Assembly (NCBI GenBank): GCA_008080615.1
Contig: VIKJ01000027.1
Location: forward strand, 1-21,836
Source: Chitinophagaceae bacterium
GTDB taxonomy: Bacteria; Bacteroidota; Bacteroidia; Chitinophagales; Chitinophagaceae
Length of the DNA: 21,836 bases
Direction: 5' to 3'
This document shows positions 1 through 7,633 of the stretch, one piece after another. The notes beneath the pieces are model-generated. The model did no database searches, was not told where the DNA came from, and worked only from the letters and a program-made list of their open reading frames with translations. A program made the translations under genes and the position numbers. Position 1 is the stretch's first letter, and each line of letters starts with the position of its first letter.

Positions 1-140
1 AAAGGCGCAATTGGATCTTTTCTTTTGATTAAATCAGTAAAAAATGGGGATGATTTAATAGTAGTTACACTATCTACATCCATTGAATAAGCCGAAATTG
101 ATAAAAGACTAGTAATTAAGAATACAATCAGCTTTTGCAT
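1..140 (-). CDS. 5' end of a predicted secreted protein (partial)
   Basis: An open frame on the minus strand starts with ATG at 138-140 and runs off the left edge of the window without a stop (46 codons visible). It begins MQKLIVFLITSLLSISAYS, a good signal peptide (short basic start, hydrophobic core, possible cleavage after AYS). The exported part visible is Asp- and Ser-rich and shows no recognisable domain. Upstream on the minus strand a TATATTTA box (171-178) resembles the Bacteroidota -7 element TAnnTTTG with one mismatch, but no clear -33 TTG is present. The function cannot be assigned from so short a piece. That it is a real gene start is supported only by the signal peptide and the open frame. 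Confidence 0.6.
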   Translation of the reverse strand, partial: MQKLIVFLITSLLSISAYSMDVDSVTTIKSSPFFTDLIKRKDPIAP

Positions 141-260
141 GAAATTGAATAAAATGGTCAATTCTTGCTCTAAATATAGGAAATAACCTATTAAATCACT
201 GATTAGTTAACCTTTTTCCAATGCCTCTGCAATCTATTTCGTCAGTTTTGTGTCTGATCA

Positions 261-326
261 TCAAAATCTAACCAGCCACCAATAAATGCTGTTTTCGGGG
301 GGAAATATATTTTGAGGTGGCTGGTT
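261..326. repeat. Inverted repeat with an 11-bp perfect stem
   Basis: AACCAGCCACC at 270-280 and GGTGGCTGGTT at 316-326 are perfect reverse complements around a 35-base loop. A second complementary pair, TCAAAAT (261-267) and ATTTTGA (309-315), also lies in the element, each copy placed just before an arm, so the two stems cannot simply stack as one hairpin. There is no T-run after either arm, so this is a poor intrinsic terminator. It could be a mobile-element end, a regulatory hairpin or a structured RNA remnant. Confidence 0.6.
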
Positions 327-414
327 TGTAATTGAATAAACAGTTATTTAATAAGTCTAGTAAAAGTTTAAGTTAATAAATTAATTTCTATGGAAATATT
401 CATTTTTATATTAA

Positions 415-600
415 TTAGGATTAAACCAACGAAAGAAAATTCGAGAATTAAAAAAAGAATATGATCAATCATTGCGAGGTAAAGATAAAAAAAGAGCTCT
501 GGATGCAGGTAGAGCCTATTATTCTGCAATAAGAGGTTTTGGAAAACTAACTATTTATGATGAACAAGCAATTACAAATGATTTATCATCTATGAATTAA
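415..600 (+). pseudogene. Startless ORF remnant, unknown protein
   Basis: This frame is open from just after a TAA at 412-414 to a TAA at 598-600 (61 codons), but has no ATG, GTG or TTG suited to start it. The peptide is basic and helical at first (RKKIRELKKEYDQSL) and then reads like a structured small protein (GRAYYSAIRGFGKLTIYDEQ). The quality of the peptide suggests it was once coding and lost its 5' end. A different frame holds an ATG at 390-392 that would enter the same DNA but stops at once. I do not recognise the family. Confidence 0.35.
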
Positions 601-649
601 TTCAGTTTACACTTTGAAAGTAAGACAAAATTCATATTAAACCTTTTAT

Positions 650-757
650 ATGTCTAATGAAAAATACTATTCCGACCCAAAAATTGATCGTTTAGAAAAA
701 CTTATAGTAGAACATAGAACACAAAAAAAATTACTTAGTGAATATTGGTTAAAGTAG
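650..757 (+). CDS. Possible 35-aa small protein or remnant
   Basis: ATG at 650-652 opens a 35-residue frame ending in TAG at 755-757. The peptide (MSNEKYYSDPKIDRLEKLIV, then a basic helix ending SEYWLK) is charged, amphipathic and unlike random AT-rich translation. It follows the startless ORF ending at 600 by 49 bases. After the stop, another frame stays open to a TAA at 822-824 (ending MNSIGGKNIKLRK), which may be a frame-shifted tail of the same ancestral gene. It has no signal peptide and no recognised family. It may be a real small protein or part of the decayed stretch. Confidence 0.3.
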   Translation: MSNEKYYSDPKIDRLEKLIVEHRTQKKLLSEYWLK

Positions 758-988
758 AGGTTATGTTAGTGACAATTCTTTAATGAATTCTATTGGTGGG
801 AAAAATATTAAACTAAGAAAATAATAATTAGTATGGTTTAAATGATATTAAGGATTGTGCATTTTTATAAAATTATTTATGTGGTTACCTGATATATCTT
901 AATTATTAAAGTGTTAATAAATTCAAAGATCCATTCAGATGTTGTTTTATTAAAAACCAAAGAAAGTAATAAATTTTAATAAAAAATT

Positions 989-2509
989 ATGAAATATATA
1001 ATAGCGTCAGCTTTCTTAATCTTTCTTAATCAATCTTATGCACAAAGTGTTGTTGAAGACACAAGTTTTAATATTTTAAATTATTTGGAAAATAAATATC
1101 ATAAAATTTATAAACAACGAAATGATAAAATAATCTCATATCTAAACGAATGCAAGTGCAATGTGGCAGCTTTAACACATGGAAATTATTATTATCAAGA
1201 AGTTAAAAATATTCAAGAGGAAATAATCGGTTATAACATATTGGGTGTATTTATACCAGAAGGAGATAGTCACGATGGATTATATGGTAAACGTATAATT
1301 GATCCACATTTTATATCATCAGAAAATAAACAAATCATTTCTGAATTGTTTTTTTTACAAAATCAAATAAACTATCGTCATACAGTGCTAATAAAACCAG
1401 AGATAGAAATGGGGCATAGCATGAGAGATATATCATATTCAATAAAAACAATTACAGTTGTAGGAAATTACAATCAAAATCAAGACTCTATTTTATTTGT
1501 TCTAGACAACACCTATAGAGATGAATCAAGTAAAATAATAAATATCGAATTATTAAATCAAGATATTGAAAATTTAGATACAACTAAAATCACTTTTATT
1601 TTTACTACTAATAGTTCTAGTGCATCAAAGGGGATTGTAAATAGTAGTGGAGAAATAATATTTGAAAGCATATTTTCAGAAATAAAATTTTTAAAAAGAA
1701 AAAAAGAAATTGATTTTTTTTTAGTAAAAAAAAATAACAGAGATGACCTAGGCGATTGGGGTGAAAAGTTTGGAATTGCTATGTCTAATGGAAATTATGT
1801 ATTTGAACCTAATTTTAGTGTTTTAGAAACAGATGGAAATAATTTAGAACAATTTGGGTTTGGAAAGATGAAATATAAGAGGAAATTTGGACTTATTGAC
1901 GCACAATATAATATGATTGTCGAACCCATATATGACGAATTTATATTTATAAATAGTAATAAAAAATACGCTATTATAAAAAAACAAAATAATTATCATC
2001 AAAATGAAAAAATGTGGGATTTTTTTAACATAAATACAAAAAAGGAATTAGGTCTAAACTTACAAGAAATAAGAAATATTGAGGATGCTGAAATAGTAAT
2101 AAAACGAAACAATCTATGGGGTTTTTGTAATCAAAGTGGTCAAATTATAATTCAACCGAAGTATAGTTTTGTTACTTCATTTAAGGAAGGGTTAGCTTTT
2201 GCAGTTATTGGGCACAATAACAATCGAGAAAATAATTCATACTTTTTGATTAATAAAGTGGGAGCCACAGTTGCAACATTAAACAAAAGTTTAGGAGATG
2301 ATATGGCTATTGTGGATTCGGTTTCTGAAGGAATGATTCTTTTTAAAAGTAGGAAAACTAATTTACATGGATTTATTAATAAAAAAGGTGTATTAGTAAT
2401 ACCTCCAACATTTGAAAATGCTGAGCCGTATTATGACGGGAAGAGTTATGTTAGAAAGTTTGGAACTAGCTTTTATATAGACAAAAATGGGAATCGAATA
2501 AAAGAATAA
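989..2509 (+). CDS. Secreted WG-repeat protein
   Basis: A 506-residue protein with a signal peptide (MKYIIASAFLIFLNQSYA, likely cleaved before Gln19). The N-terminal half (20-205) is not recognised. The C-terminal half carries degenerate WG (KWG) beta repeats: about 212-232 (KGIVNSSGEIIFE), 257-281 (FGIAMSNGNYVFEP), 298-318 (FGLIDAQYNMIVEPIYDEF), 376-404 (WGFCNQSGQIIIQPKY) and 458-480 (HGFINKKGVLVIPPTF). WG repeats form beta-rich surface or envelope proteins whose function is mostly unknown; a binding or scaffold role in the periplasm or outside the cell is an inference. The stop lies 9 bases before the next start, so it is probably co-transcribed with the two following secreted proteins. Composition is much more AT-rich than the housekeeping genes further on, consistent with an accessory or transferred locus. 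Confidence 0.8.
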   Translation: MKYIIASAFLIFLNQSYAQSVVEDTSFNILNYLENKYHKIYKQRNDKIISYLNECKCNVAALTHGNYYYQEVKNIQEEIIGYNILGVFIPEGDSHDGLYGKRIIDPHFISSENKQIISELFFLQNQINYRHTVLIKPEIEMGHSMRDISYSIKTITVVGNYNQNQDSILFVLDNTYRDESSKIINIELLNQDIENLDTTKITFIFTTNSSSASKGIVNSSGEIIFESIFSEIKFLKRKKEIDFFLVKKNNRDDLGDWGEKFGIAMSNGNYVFEPNFSVLETDGNNLEQFGFGKMKYKRKFGLIDAQYNMIVEPIYDEFIFINSNKKYAIIKKQNNYHQNEKMWDFFNINTKKELGLNLQEIRNIEDAEIVIKRNNLWGFCNQSGQIIIQPKYSFVTSFKEGLAFAVIGHNNNRENNSYFLINKVGATVATLNKSLGDDMAIVDSVSEGMILFKSRKTNLHGFINKKGVLVIPPTFENAEPYYDGKSYVRKFGTSFYIDKNGNRIKE

Positions 2510-2518
2510 ATAGATAAA

Positions 2519-3823
2519 ATGAAAATATTATTACTATTAGGTTATTTCATCGTTGTTGCCACTATCGCTAATGCACAAAAATCATTGAATGGTCCTGAGG
2601 GATGCGATGCAACATATTTTTTTGCAACAAAAAATGGTTACTGGCTTGGTACAGGCTCAAGTGGAGGGATTTTTTATACTAGGGAATTAAATACTAAATG
2701 GGAAAGTATGAATGATCCATTCGGTCCTGCTCATATTTATTGGGTTGGTCAGGTAAATGATAAAATTATTACTAATGCTGACGGAAAATATTATGAATTC
2801 GAAAGTAAGAGTTTGAAATGGAATTTAGTAAGCAATTCTGATAAAATTACTCAATACTTTGGAGAAGAAGCCGCCACAAAAAAAATTGAACTCATTTCTC
2901 TAAAAAAAATTTTTGAAAAAAATCGAGTTTTGGATTTACCTTATGACGTAAATACTTTACATCCCTATAATAATGATTCAGTTATAGTTTGCACACAGAG
3001 TGGACTATATCATCTAAATTCAGCAACATCTAAACTTAATAAAATAAATACATTAGGTGTAGTTGCATCAGATGTTTATCAAATAAATAAAGATGAAGAA
3101 TTAGGTTTAATATCATTAACACAAGACAATTGTATTTGGAGCTATAAAAACCACCAATGGTCAAAATTATTCGACTATAAAGAAACAATGCACTATTATA
3201 CAAACTTTATTAAAAAAATCGATTTGGATACTGCTGTTAATAATGAAGTAAAAATTGCTAAAATTTCATCTTTCTATCCGAAAGGTATCTTTAATATTTC
3301 CCAAGAGGGTAAAATTATTTTAACAACTTTAAATTCCATTTTTGTAATAAATCCAGCTAATAAACAATATCAAATAATTAATTCACCCAAAGGATATTAT
3401 ATTTTAGAAGCAGAATTAATATCAGATGGTAAAATTTTTGCTATCGGTGATTTTAATTATGATGGTAAAAATAAATTTTTGTATAAAACGTTTTTGTTTA
3501 GTAAAAATGAATGGAAATTAGAAAGTAATAATAGTGAAGAAAAACCGAAATTCCCAATTTTAAGTAACCACTACAAATATAATAAAAAGGAAATTAATAT
3601 TAATAAAATGTATAGTAATCAATCGTTTCTCTATCCCATGTCCAACCCGGAAATTATATTTCGAAATGAAACAATTTTATTCAAATTTTTTAAAAAACAT
3701 AACTATAATGGTTACTATTATCTAAATAAAATTAACTCTAAAATTATGTCAGGTTATTTGGATTCCTCATTTAAAGAATTATACCTTGGAACACAAGGAA
3801 GTGGTGTGATTTTGATTAAATAA
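2519..3823 (+). CDS. Secreted beta-propeller-like protein
   Basis: A 434-residue protein with a signal peptide (MKILLLLGYFIVVATIANA, likely cleaved before Gln20). Short blade-like units recur: YWLGTGSSGGIFYT (about 41-54), VIVCTQSGLYHLN (about 155-167), IWSYKNHQWSKLF, IILTTLNSIFVINPA and, at the very C-terminus, LYLGTQGSGVILI. This (L/Y)xGTxxxGx(Y/I) pattern is typical of propeller repeats such as those of two-component-regulator-propeller and BNR-like proteins; no membrane anchor, kinase or sorting domain follows. The fold call is a pattern judgement and the function is unknown. It lies 9 bases after the WG-repeat gene and about 50 bases before the next signal-peptide ATG, suggesting one transcript. 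Confidence 0.7.
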   Translation: MKILLLLGYFIVVATIANAQKSLNGPEGCDATYFFATKNGYWLGTGSSGGIFYTRELNTKWESMNDPFGPAHIYWVGQVNDKIITNADGKYYEFESKSLKWNLVSNSDKITQYFGEEAATKKIELISLKKIFEKNRVLDLPYDVNTLHPYNNDSVIVCTQSGLYHLNSATSKLNKINTLGVVASDVYQINKDEELGLISLTQDNCIWSYKNHQWSKLFDYKETMHYYTNFIKKIDLDTAVNNEVKIAKISSFYPKGIFNISQEGKIILTTLNSIFVINPANKQYQIINSPKGYYILEAELISDGKIFAIGDFNYDGKNKFLYKTFLFSKNEWKLESNNSEEKPKFPILSNHYKYNKKEININKMYSNQSFLYPMSNPEIIFRNETILFKFFKKHNYNGYYYLNKINSKIMSGYLDSSFKELYLGTQGSGVILIK

Positions 3824-3872
3824 TAAACCATACATGATAAAATATTTTATAAGCAATACTAAATTAAATAAA

Positions 3873-4361
3873 ATGAAACTAATAACTCTAGCTGTATTAT
3901 TACTAACATCACAAATAGTAAATTCGCAAGTAACAAATAAGAGTAAAAAAAACTTACCTTCAGTCAATTCAGTATCAGAAATAGCCTTACCATTTATTGG
4001 TACTAGATGGTTCGAAACAGATCGGGGGTCATCTGGTAATGGGACTCCCGATTTTTCTGTCCGCATTGAGAAAAATCGAAATGTTTATTTTATATATAGT
4101 CAAACTAATAGGGCTTCGGGAAAAACAACAATCGAAGAAGTTTTTTGCGGCAAATTTCAAACCTATCTTACTGTTATTTTTAAAAATATGAACTACGAAA
4201 AAATGTACTACAAAATAGTAGGTAATAAAATATATGAAGTCGACTCAAATAAAAAAATTATTAAATCAAATTCCTGTTGTTCTAATTCCCAATATCAAAA
4301 TCAAGATGATATTCCCGAAAATAAAGAATGCGATTGTTTTGGTGAACTATATGAGAACTAA
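3873..4361 (+). CDS. Small secreted protein of unknown function
   Basis: The frame is open from ATG 3834, but I choose the ATG at 3873 because it begins directly with a signal peptide (MKLITLAVLLLTSQIVNS, likely cleaved before Gln19); the 13 residues before it are Asn/Lys-rich and would spoil it. The mature protein is about 144 residues. The middle (LPFIGTRWFETDRGSSGNGT, then SVRIEKNRNVYFIYSQ and MYYKIVGNKIYEVD) looks like a small beta-sandwich or lipocalin-like sheet protein. The tail has four Cys in two pairs (SNSCCSN and ECDCFG), which could form disulfides outside the cytoplasm. I do not recognise the family. It closes the run of three secreted proteins. Confidence 0.6.
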   Translation: MKLITLAVLLLTSQIVNSQVTNKSKKNLPSVNSVSEIALPFIGTRWFETDRGSSGNGTPDFSVRIEKNRNVYFIYSQTNRASGKTTIEEVFCGKFQTYLTVIFKNMNYEKMYYKIVGNKIYEVDSNKKIIKSNSCCSNSQYQNQDDIPENKECDCFGELYEN

Positions 4362-4377
4362 TAAAAAAACAATTTAA

Positions 4378-4458
4378 AAAGGAAGTTCAAATGATGAATT
4401 AGTAAAATACTTGGAATACTATACAGCTAGAATGAAATTCAATACTTCCAAGAATTGA
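4378..4458 (+). pseudogene. Short coding-like fragment
   Basis: Between a TAA at 4375-4377 and a TGA at 4456-4458 lies a 26-codon open frame without a usable start (KGSSNDELVKYLEYYTARMK and a short tail). It ends 3 bases before the ATG of the broken lipoprotein gene. It may be the 3' end of a lost gene, or chance. Support is only the plausible helical composition. Confidence 0.2.
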
Positions 4459-4461
4459 CAA

Positions 4462-5059
4462 ATGAAAATAAAACTAAACGCAATTACATTTTTGCTATTA
4501 TTCAGTTGTAGTCAATCTGATAATTCAAAAAAAATGAAAGTACGAATACAGCCATTGTTTCAATAACGCCCTCAGTAATAAATAGTAATAAAAATTATGA
4601 TATCACTGAGGAGTTTGTTGGACGGCAAGGACTTTACAAATTTAGTGCTCCAAAAAGTTTATTTAAAAGAAGTTCAGAAAATGAATATATAAGTGAAATA
4701 TTAAAAGCTAAGATTATATTCACACTAATTGAAACAGACCGATTTGACGAAAATGGTATTTTTAGTAAATCTTCTTTGGTCAAAAAATATAAAAGAAATA
4801 TATTACATCTTATTTTTTAGATAAAAATGATTGGTTTGTAATATCAGGTAACGATACAGAGGGTAATATTATTTATTTAAAAGCGTTTTACGAAGAATTA
4901 GTAAGCATGCAAGGCCGCGAAGAAGGAGATCCATCTTGGCTTTGGTCTAAAGCTGGGATACTTGAACTTCAGTATACAGAAAATAATAAAAAGGAGTTTG
5001 ATAAATTAATACCTTTAATATTTAAATCATTTAAATGTGATTTTTCATTAAAATTATAA
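4462..5059 (+). pseudogene. Lipoprotein gene broken by two 1-base losses
   Basis: ATG 4462 begins MKIKLNAITFLLLFSC, a lipoprotein signal peptide with the lipobox LFSC, but this frame stops at 4564-4566. Moving to the -1 frame at the A8 run (4527-4534) restores an open frame (NESTNTAIVSITPSV, then YDITEEFVGRQGLYKFSAPK) up to a TAG at 4818-4820. A second -1 change near the A-run at 4791-4794 restores a third open frame (YITSYFLDKNDWFVISGND) to the TAA at 5057-5059. Adding one A at each place gives a continuous 199-residue lipoprotein. I do not recognise the family. It is either a real pseudogene or two homopolymer undercalls. It lies downstream of the secreted-protein run and faces the ABC transporter gene tail to tail. 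Confidence 0.7.
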
Positions 5060-5091
5060 ATCTATTTTCAACTAGTATTTGTAATTTTTCT

Positions 5092-6882
5092 TTACCCCTT
5101 CCTCTCCCCAATCTGCTGCCTCCACATGGCGTAGTACAATCCTTTTTCGGTTAATAGCTCAGCATGGCTTCCTGTTTCTACTACCTGGCCTTTTTCCAAT
5201 ACATAGATGCGATCGGCGTGCATAATGGTGCTCAATCGGTGGGCAATCATTACGGTTATTTGTTCTTTGGCCGCAGAGATATTTCGGATGGTATTGGTAA
5301 TTTCTTCTTCGGTAATGCTATCTAACGCAGATGTGGCTTCATCAAATATCAATAATTGTGGTTTGCGAATTAACGCTCGAGCAATAGATAAACGTTGCTT
5401 TTCTCCACCACTTAATTTTAATCCACCTTCTCCAATCATAGAATCAATTCCATTTTCGGCCTTGGCCAATAATGGATCGCAGCTGGCTTTGTGTAATGCT
5501 TCGATCATTTCATTTTCTGTTGCACCCGGGCATACAAACAATAAATTTTCTCGGATTGTACCTGCAAACAATTGCGTGTCTTGTGTTACAAAGCCTATTT
5601 GATTTCTTAACTCATCAAAATTGATATCGTGGCCATCTACTCCGTTATAAATAATATTCCCCTCCTGTGGTTGGTATAATCCTACCAATAGTTTTACCAA
5701 TGTACTCTTGCCTGCGCCCGATGGCCCAACAAATGCAATGGTTTCTCCTTTCTTGGCTTCAAAACTAATTCCATCTAATGCATTAAACTGAGCTGTTTGA
5801 TGCTTAAATAGAATACGATCAAATGCAAGTGTATTGATATTGCCAATATGCTGAGGCGACAATGGTTTGGGTTCTGAAGGCTTCATCATGAGGTTGTGAA
5901 AATTATTCAACGATGCTTCTGCTTCCCGATACGATAAAATGATATTCCCAATTTCTTGCAATGGCCCAAAAATAAAGAAGGAATAAAAGGTGAGGGTCAT
6001 TACTTCACCTGCTGTTAATTTTCCGTTGAAGACCAACCATAGTAGGGTAAACATAATGATCTGTCGCAACAGGTTTACAAATGTTCCTTGCACAAAACTG
6101 AGTGAGCGTATGCTTTTTACTTTTCTTAATTCTAACCCTAAAATTTTATAGGTATTGGAATTGAGTCGGTTGATTTCTTGCTTGGTTAATCCCAAACTTT
6201 TTACCAACTCTATATTGCGTAAGCTTTCTGTAGTAGTTCCCGCCAATGTGGTGGTTTCTTTTACAATGGCTTTTTGAATAACTTTAATCTTCTTACTTAA
6301 AAAGCTAGTGAGCAAGGATAAGAAAATGATACCACCTGCATAAATAGGCATGATGCTCCAATGCAGCCTAAAAGAGTACACTGAAATAAATACAATACCT
6401 ACCAGTATACTAAATAGTACATTGATAAAGGCGATGATGAATTTTTCTGTATCGGTTCTTACTTTTGAAAGAATAGAAAGAGTTTCTCCGCTTCGCTGAT
6501 CTTCAAATTCCTGATAAGGCATTTGCATAGAATGTTCCAGTCCATCGGTAAAAATCTTAGCCCCAAATTTTTGTACAATTACATTGCTGAAATAATCCTG
6601 AAATGCTTTGGCAATTCTCGAAATCATGGCCACACTTATCAGGATACCCAAAAATCCCAACACCCCCCAAATAAACTCTGTTTCGGTTCTTTCACCCGTT
6701 ACAATGAACTGCTTTTTCTCATTGAAATAACCTGTATTCAATGGATGCATGCCGTATTTGTCTAGCAGCTTTCCAAAGAAATAAGGATCTAACATAGAAA
6801 AGGATTGGTTGATTGCAGCCAACAGTAGGGCTAGGGCAATTAACCATTTATATGGCTTAAGGTATTGTAAGAGTAATTTCAT
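5092..6882 (-). CDS. ABC exporter, fused permease/ATPase (MsbA type)
   Basis: A 596-residue half-transporter that would work as a homodimer in the inner membrane, exporting a lipid or other hydrophobic substrate by ATP hydrolysis. The first ~330 residues are the six-helix ABC membrane domain (clear hydrophobic stretches near 13-30, 71-88, 149-170, 177-195 and 270-287). The ATPase domain has Walker A GPSGAGKS (386-393), Q-loop (FVTQD, about 431-435), signature LSGGEKQ (490-496), Walker B LLIFDE (510-515), D-loop SALD and the H-loop His548 (AHRLS). All catalytic residues are present and the length is normal, so the gene is intact. The substrate cannot be told from the sequence. It stands alone and is divergent from the YkuK-like gene across about 170 bases. 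Confidence 0.93.
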   Translation of the reverse strand: MKLLLQYLKPYKWLIALALLLAAINQSFSMLDPYFFGKLLDKYGMHPLNTGYFNEKKQFIVTGERTETEFIWGVLGFLGILISVAMISRIAKAFQDYFSNVIVQKFGAKIFTDGLEHSMQMPYQEFEDQRSGETLSILSKVRTDTEKFIIAFINVLFSILVGIVFISVYSFRLHWSIMPIYAGGIIFLSLLTSFLSKKIKVIQKAIVKETTTLAGTTTESLRNIELVKSLGLTKQEINRLNSNTYKILGLELRKVKSIRSLSFVQGTFVNLLRQIIMFTLLWLVFNGKLTAGEVMTLTFYSFFIFGPLQEIGNIILSYREAEASLNNFHNLMMKPSEPKPLSPQHIGNINTLAFDRILFKHQTAQFNALDGISFEAKKGETIAFVGPSGAGKSTLVKLLVGLYQPQEGNIIYNGVDGHDINFDELRNQIGFVTQDTQLFAGTIRENLLFVCPGATENEMIEALHKASCDPLLAKAENGIDSMIGEGGLKLSGGEKQRLSIARALIRKPQLLIFDEATSALDSITEEEITNTIRNISAAKEQITVMIAHRLSTIMHADRIYVLEKGQVVETGSHAELLTEKGLYYAMWRQQIGERKG

Positions 6883-7050
6883 AATCTGTGCTTAGCTAGT
6901 TTGGGCTTTGAACAGTCAATTTCCGTACTATTTTTCAAATACTGACAAAGTTTCTACTTATGTGGGTTTTTCCACGCTTGTTAACAATATCATCATGACC
7001 ATTTGATGGTTTGGGCGCATTTCATTAGTAACTTACAAAAACCCTATTTT

Positions 7051-7524
7051 ATGCGTTGGAGAAAATTCAATGGAGAAAACATTGTACTTCCTATTAAAGA
7101 AGCAGTAGAAGAGGCTATTAAAAAAGAAACTGCCTTGGGTACCAAGCTAAAAGTTTGCATTGGTACAGATAGTCAAGTAAAAGGCGAAGACACCGAGTTT
7201 GCAACAGTAATTGTGTTTCTGCGAGAACACAACGGTGGATTCATGTACATCCACAACGATAAAACAAAACTAAAATACCATATCAAAGAAAGGATGTTGG
7301 TAGAAGTAGCTAAAAGCATTGAAATTGCTTATGAGCTTTGCAATTTATTTATTGAATATCATGTAGAAATGGAAGTGCATGCAGATATCAATACCAATCC
7401 TCAGTTTAAAAGTAATGATGCACTAAGAGAAGCGATGGGCTATATTCTTGGAATGGGTTTTGCCTTCAAAGCCAAGCCTGAAGCATTTGCCAGCAGTTGT
7501 TGTGCCGATAAGGTTGTGAATTAA
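7051..7524 (+). CDS. YkuK-like RNase H-fold protein (DUF458)
   Basis: The frame is open from ATG 7003, but I choose ATG 7051 (protein MRWRKFNGENIVLP..., 157 residues) because homologues as I recall them start near this motif and the earlier 16 residues are atypical. The protein belongs to the YkuK/DUF458 family with a ribonuclease H-like fold. Expected acidic motifs are visible: CIGTDSQ near the N-terminus, an acidic helix (KERMLVEVAKSIE), EVHADIN in the middle, and CADK near the C-terminus. The cellular role is poorly defined; a nuclease activity is inferred from the fold only. It is a single gene, and 23 bases after its stop begins the palindromic repeat cluster, which could serve as its 3' boundary. 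Confidence 0.82.
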   Translation: MRWRKFNGENIVLPIKEAVEEAIKKETALGTKLKVCIGTDSQVKGEDTEFATVIVFLREHNGGFMYIHNDKTKLKYHIKERMLVEVAKSIEIAYELCNLFIEYHVEMEVHADINTNPQFKSNDALREAMGYILGMGFAFKAKPEAFASSCCADKVVN

Positions 7525-7547
7525 AAACTTGGTGAAACGAATATGAT

Positions 7548-7633
7548 ATTTGTTGGTCGGCGACCAACAAATTAAGGCGACCAACAAATTAAGCACGATT
7601 GATTATTTCCATTGTTGGTCGCCGACCAACAAT
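7548..7633. repeat. Palindromic repeat cluster with 17-bp tandem units
   Basis: Two near-identical palindromes lie 41 bases apart: arms 7548-7558/7562-7572 around GGC, and arms 7611-7620/7624-7633 around GCC, both built on TTGTTGGTC/GACCAACAA. Over the core they are exact reverse complements of each other. Between them GGCGACCAACAAATTAA occurs twice in tandem (7559-7575 and 7576-7592), so the second unit supplies an unpaired half-palindrome. The second palindrome lies inside the 3' end of the minus-strand transglycosylase gene and encodes its LLVGDQQ. The cluster sits between convergent genes and may act as a bidirectional terminator or mRNA-end hairpin, although no T-run follows; it could also be a dispersed REP-like element. 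Confidence 0.85.

Larger units (their letters stand above)
141..988. other. AT-rich stretch without an intact recognisable gene
   Basis: About 850 very AT-rich bases separate the two outward-facing secreted-protein genes. It holds an inverted repeat (261-326), a startless ORF ending at 600, a 35-codon ORF (650-757) and an overlapping open tail in another frame ending at 824. From 825 to 988 I see only AT-rich leader sequence; a TAAATTTT box lies shortly before the ATG at 989 but has no well-spaced TTG. The pattern reads as decayed coding DNA between accessory genes. Confidence 0.5.

Noticed and set aside
261..326. Integron attC-like site
   Set aside because: The left side fits RYYYAAC (ATCTAAC) but the right side does not give GTTRRRY, and there is no cassette array or integrase nearby.
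3779..4066. Minus-strand 95-codon ORF
   Set aside because: It is antisense to the start of the small secreted protein gene, and its sequence follows from that gene's codons.
7548..7633. CRISPR array
   Set aside because: Only two tandem 17-bp units with no spacers between them, and no cas genes in the window.
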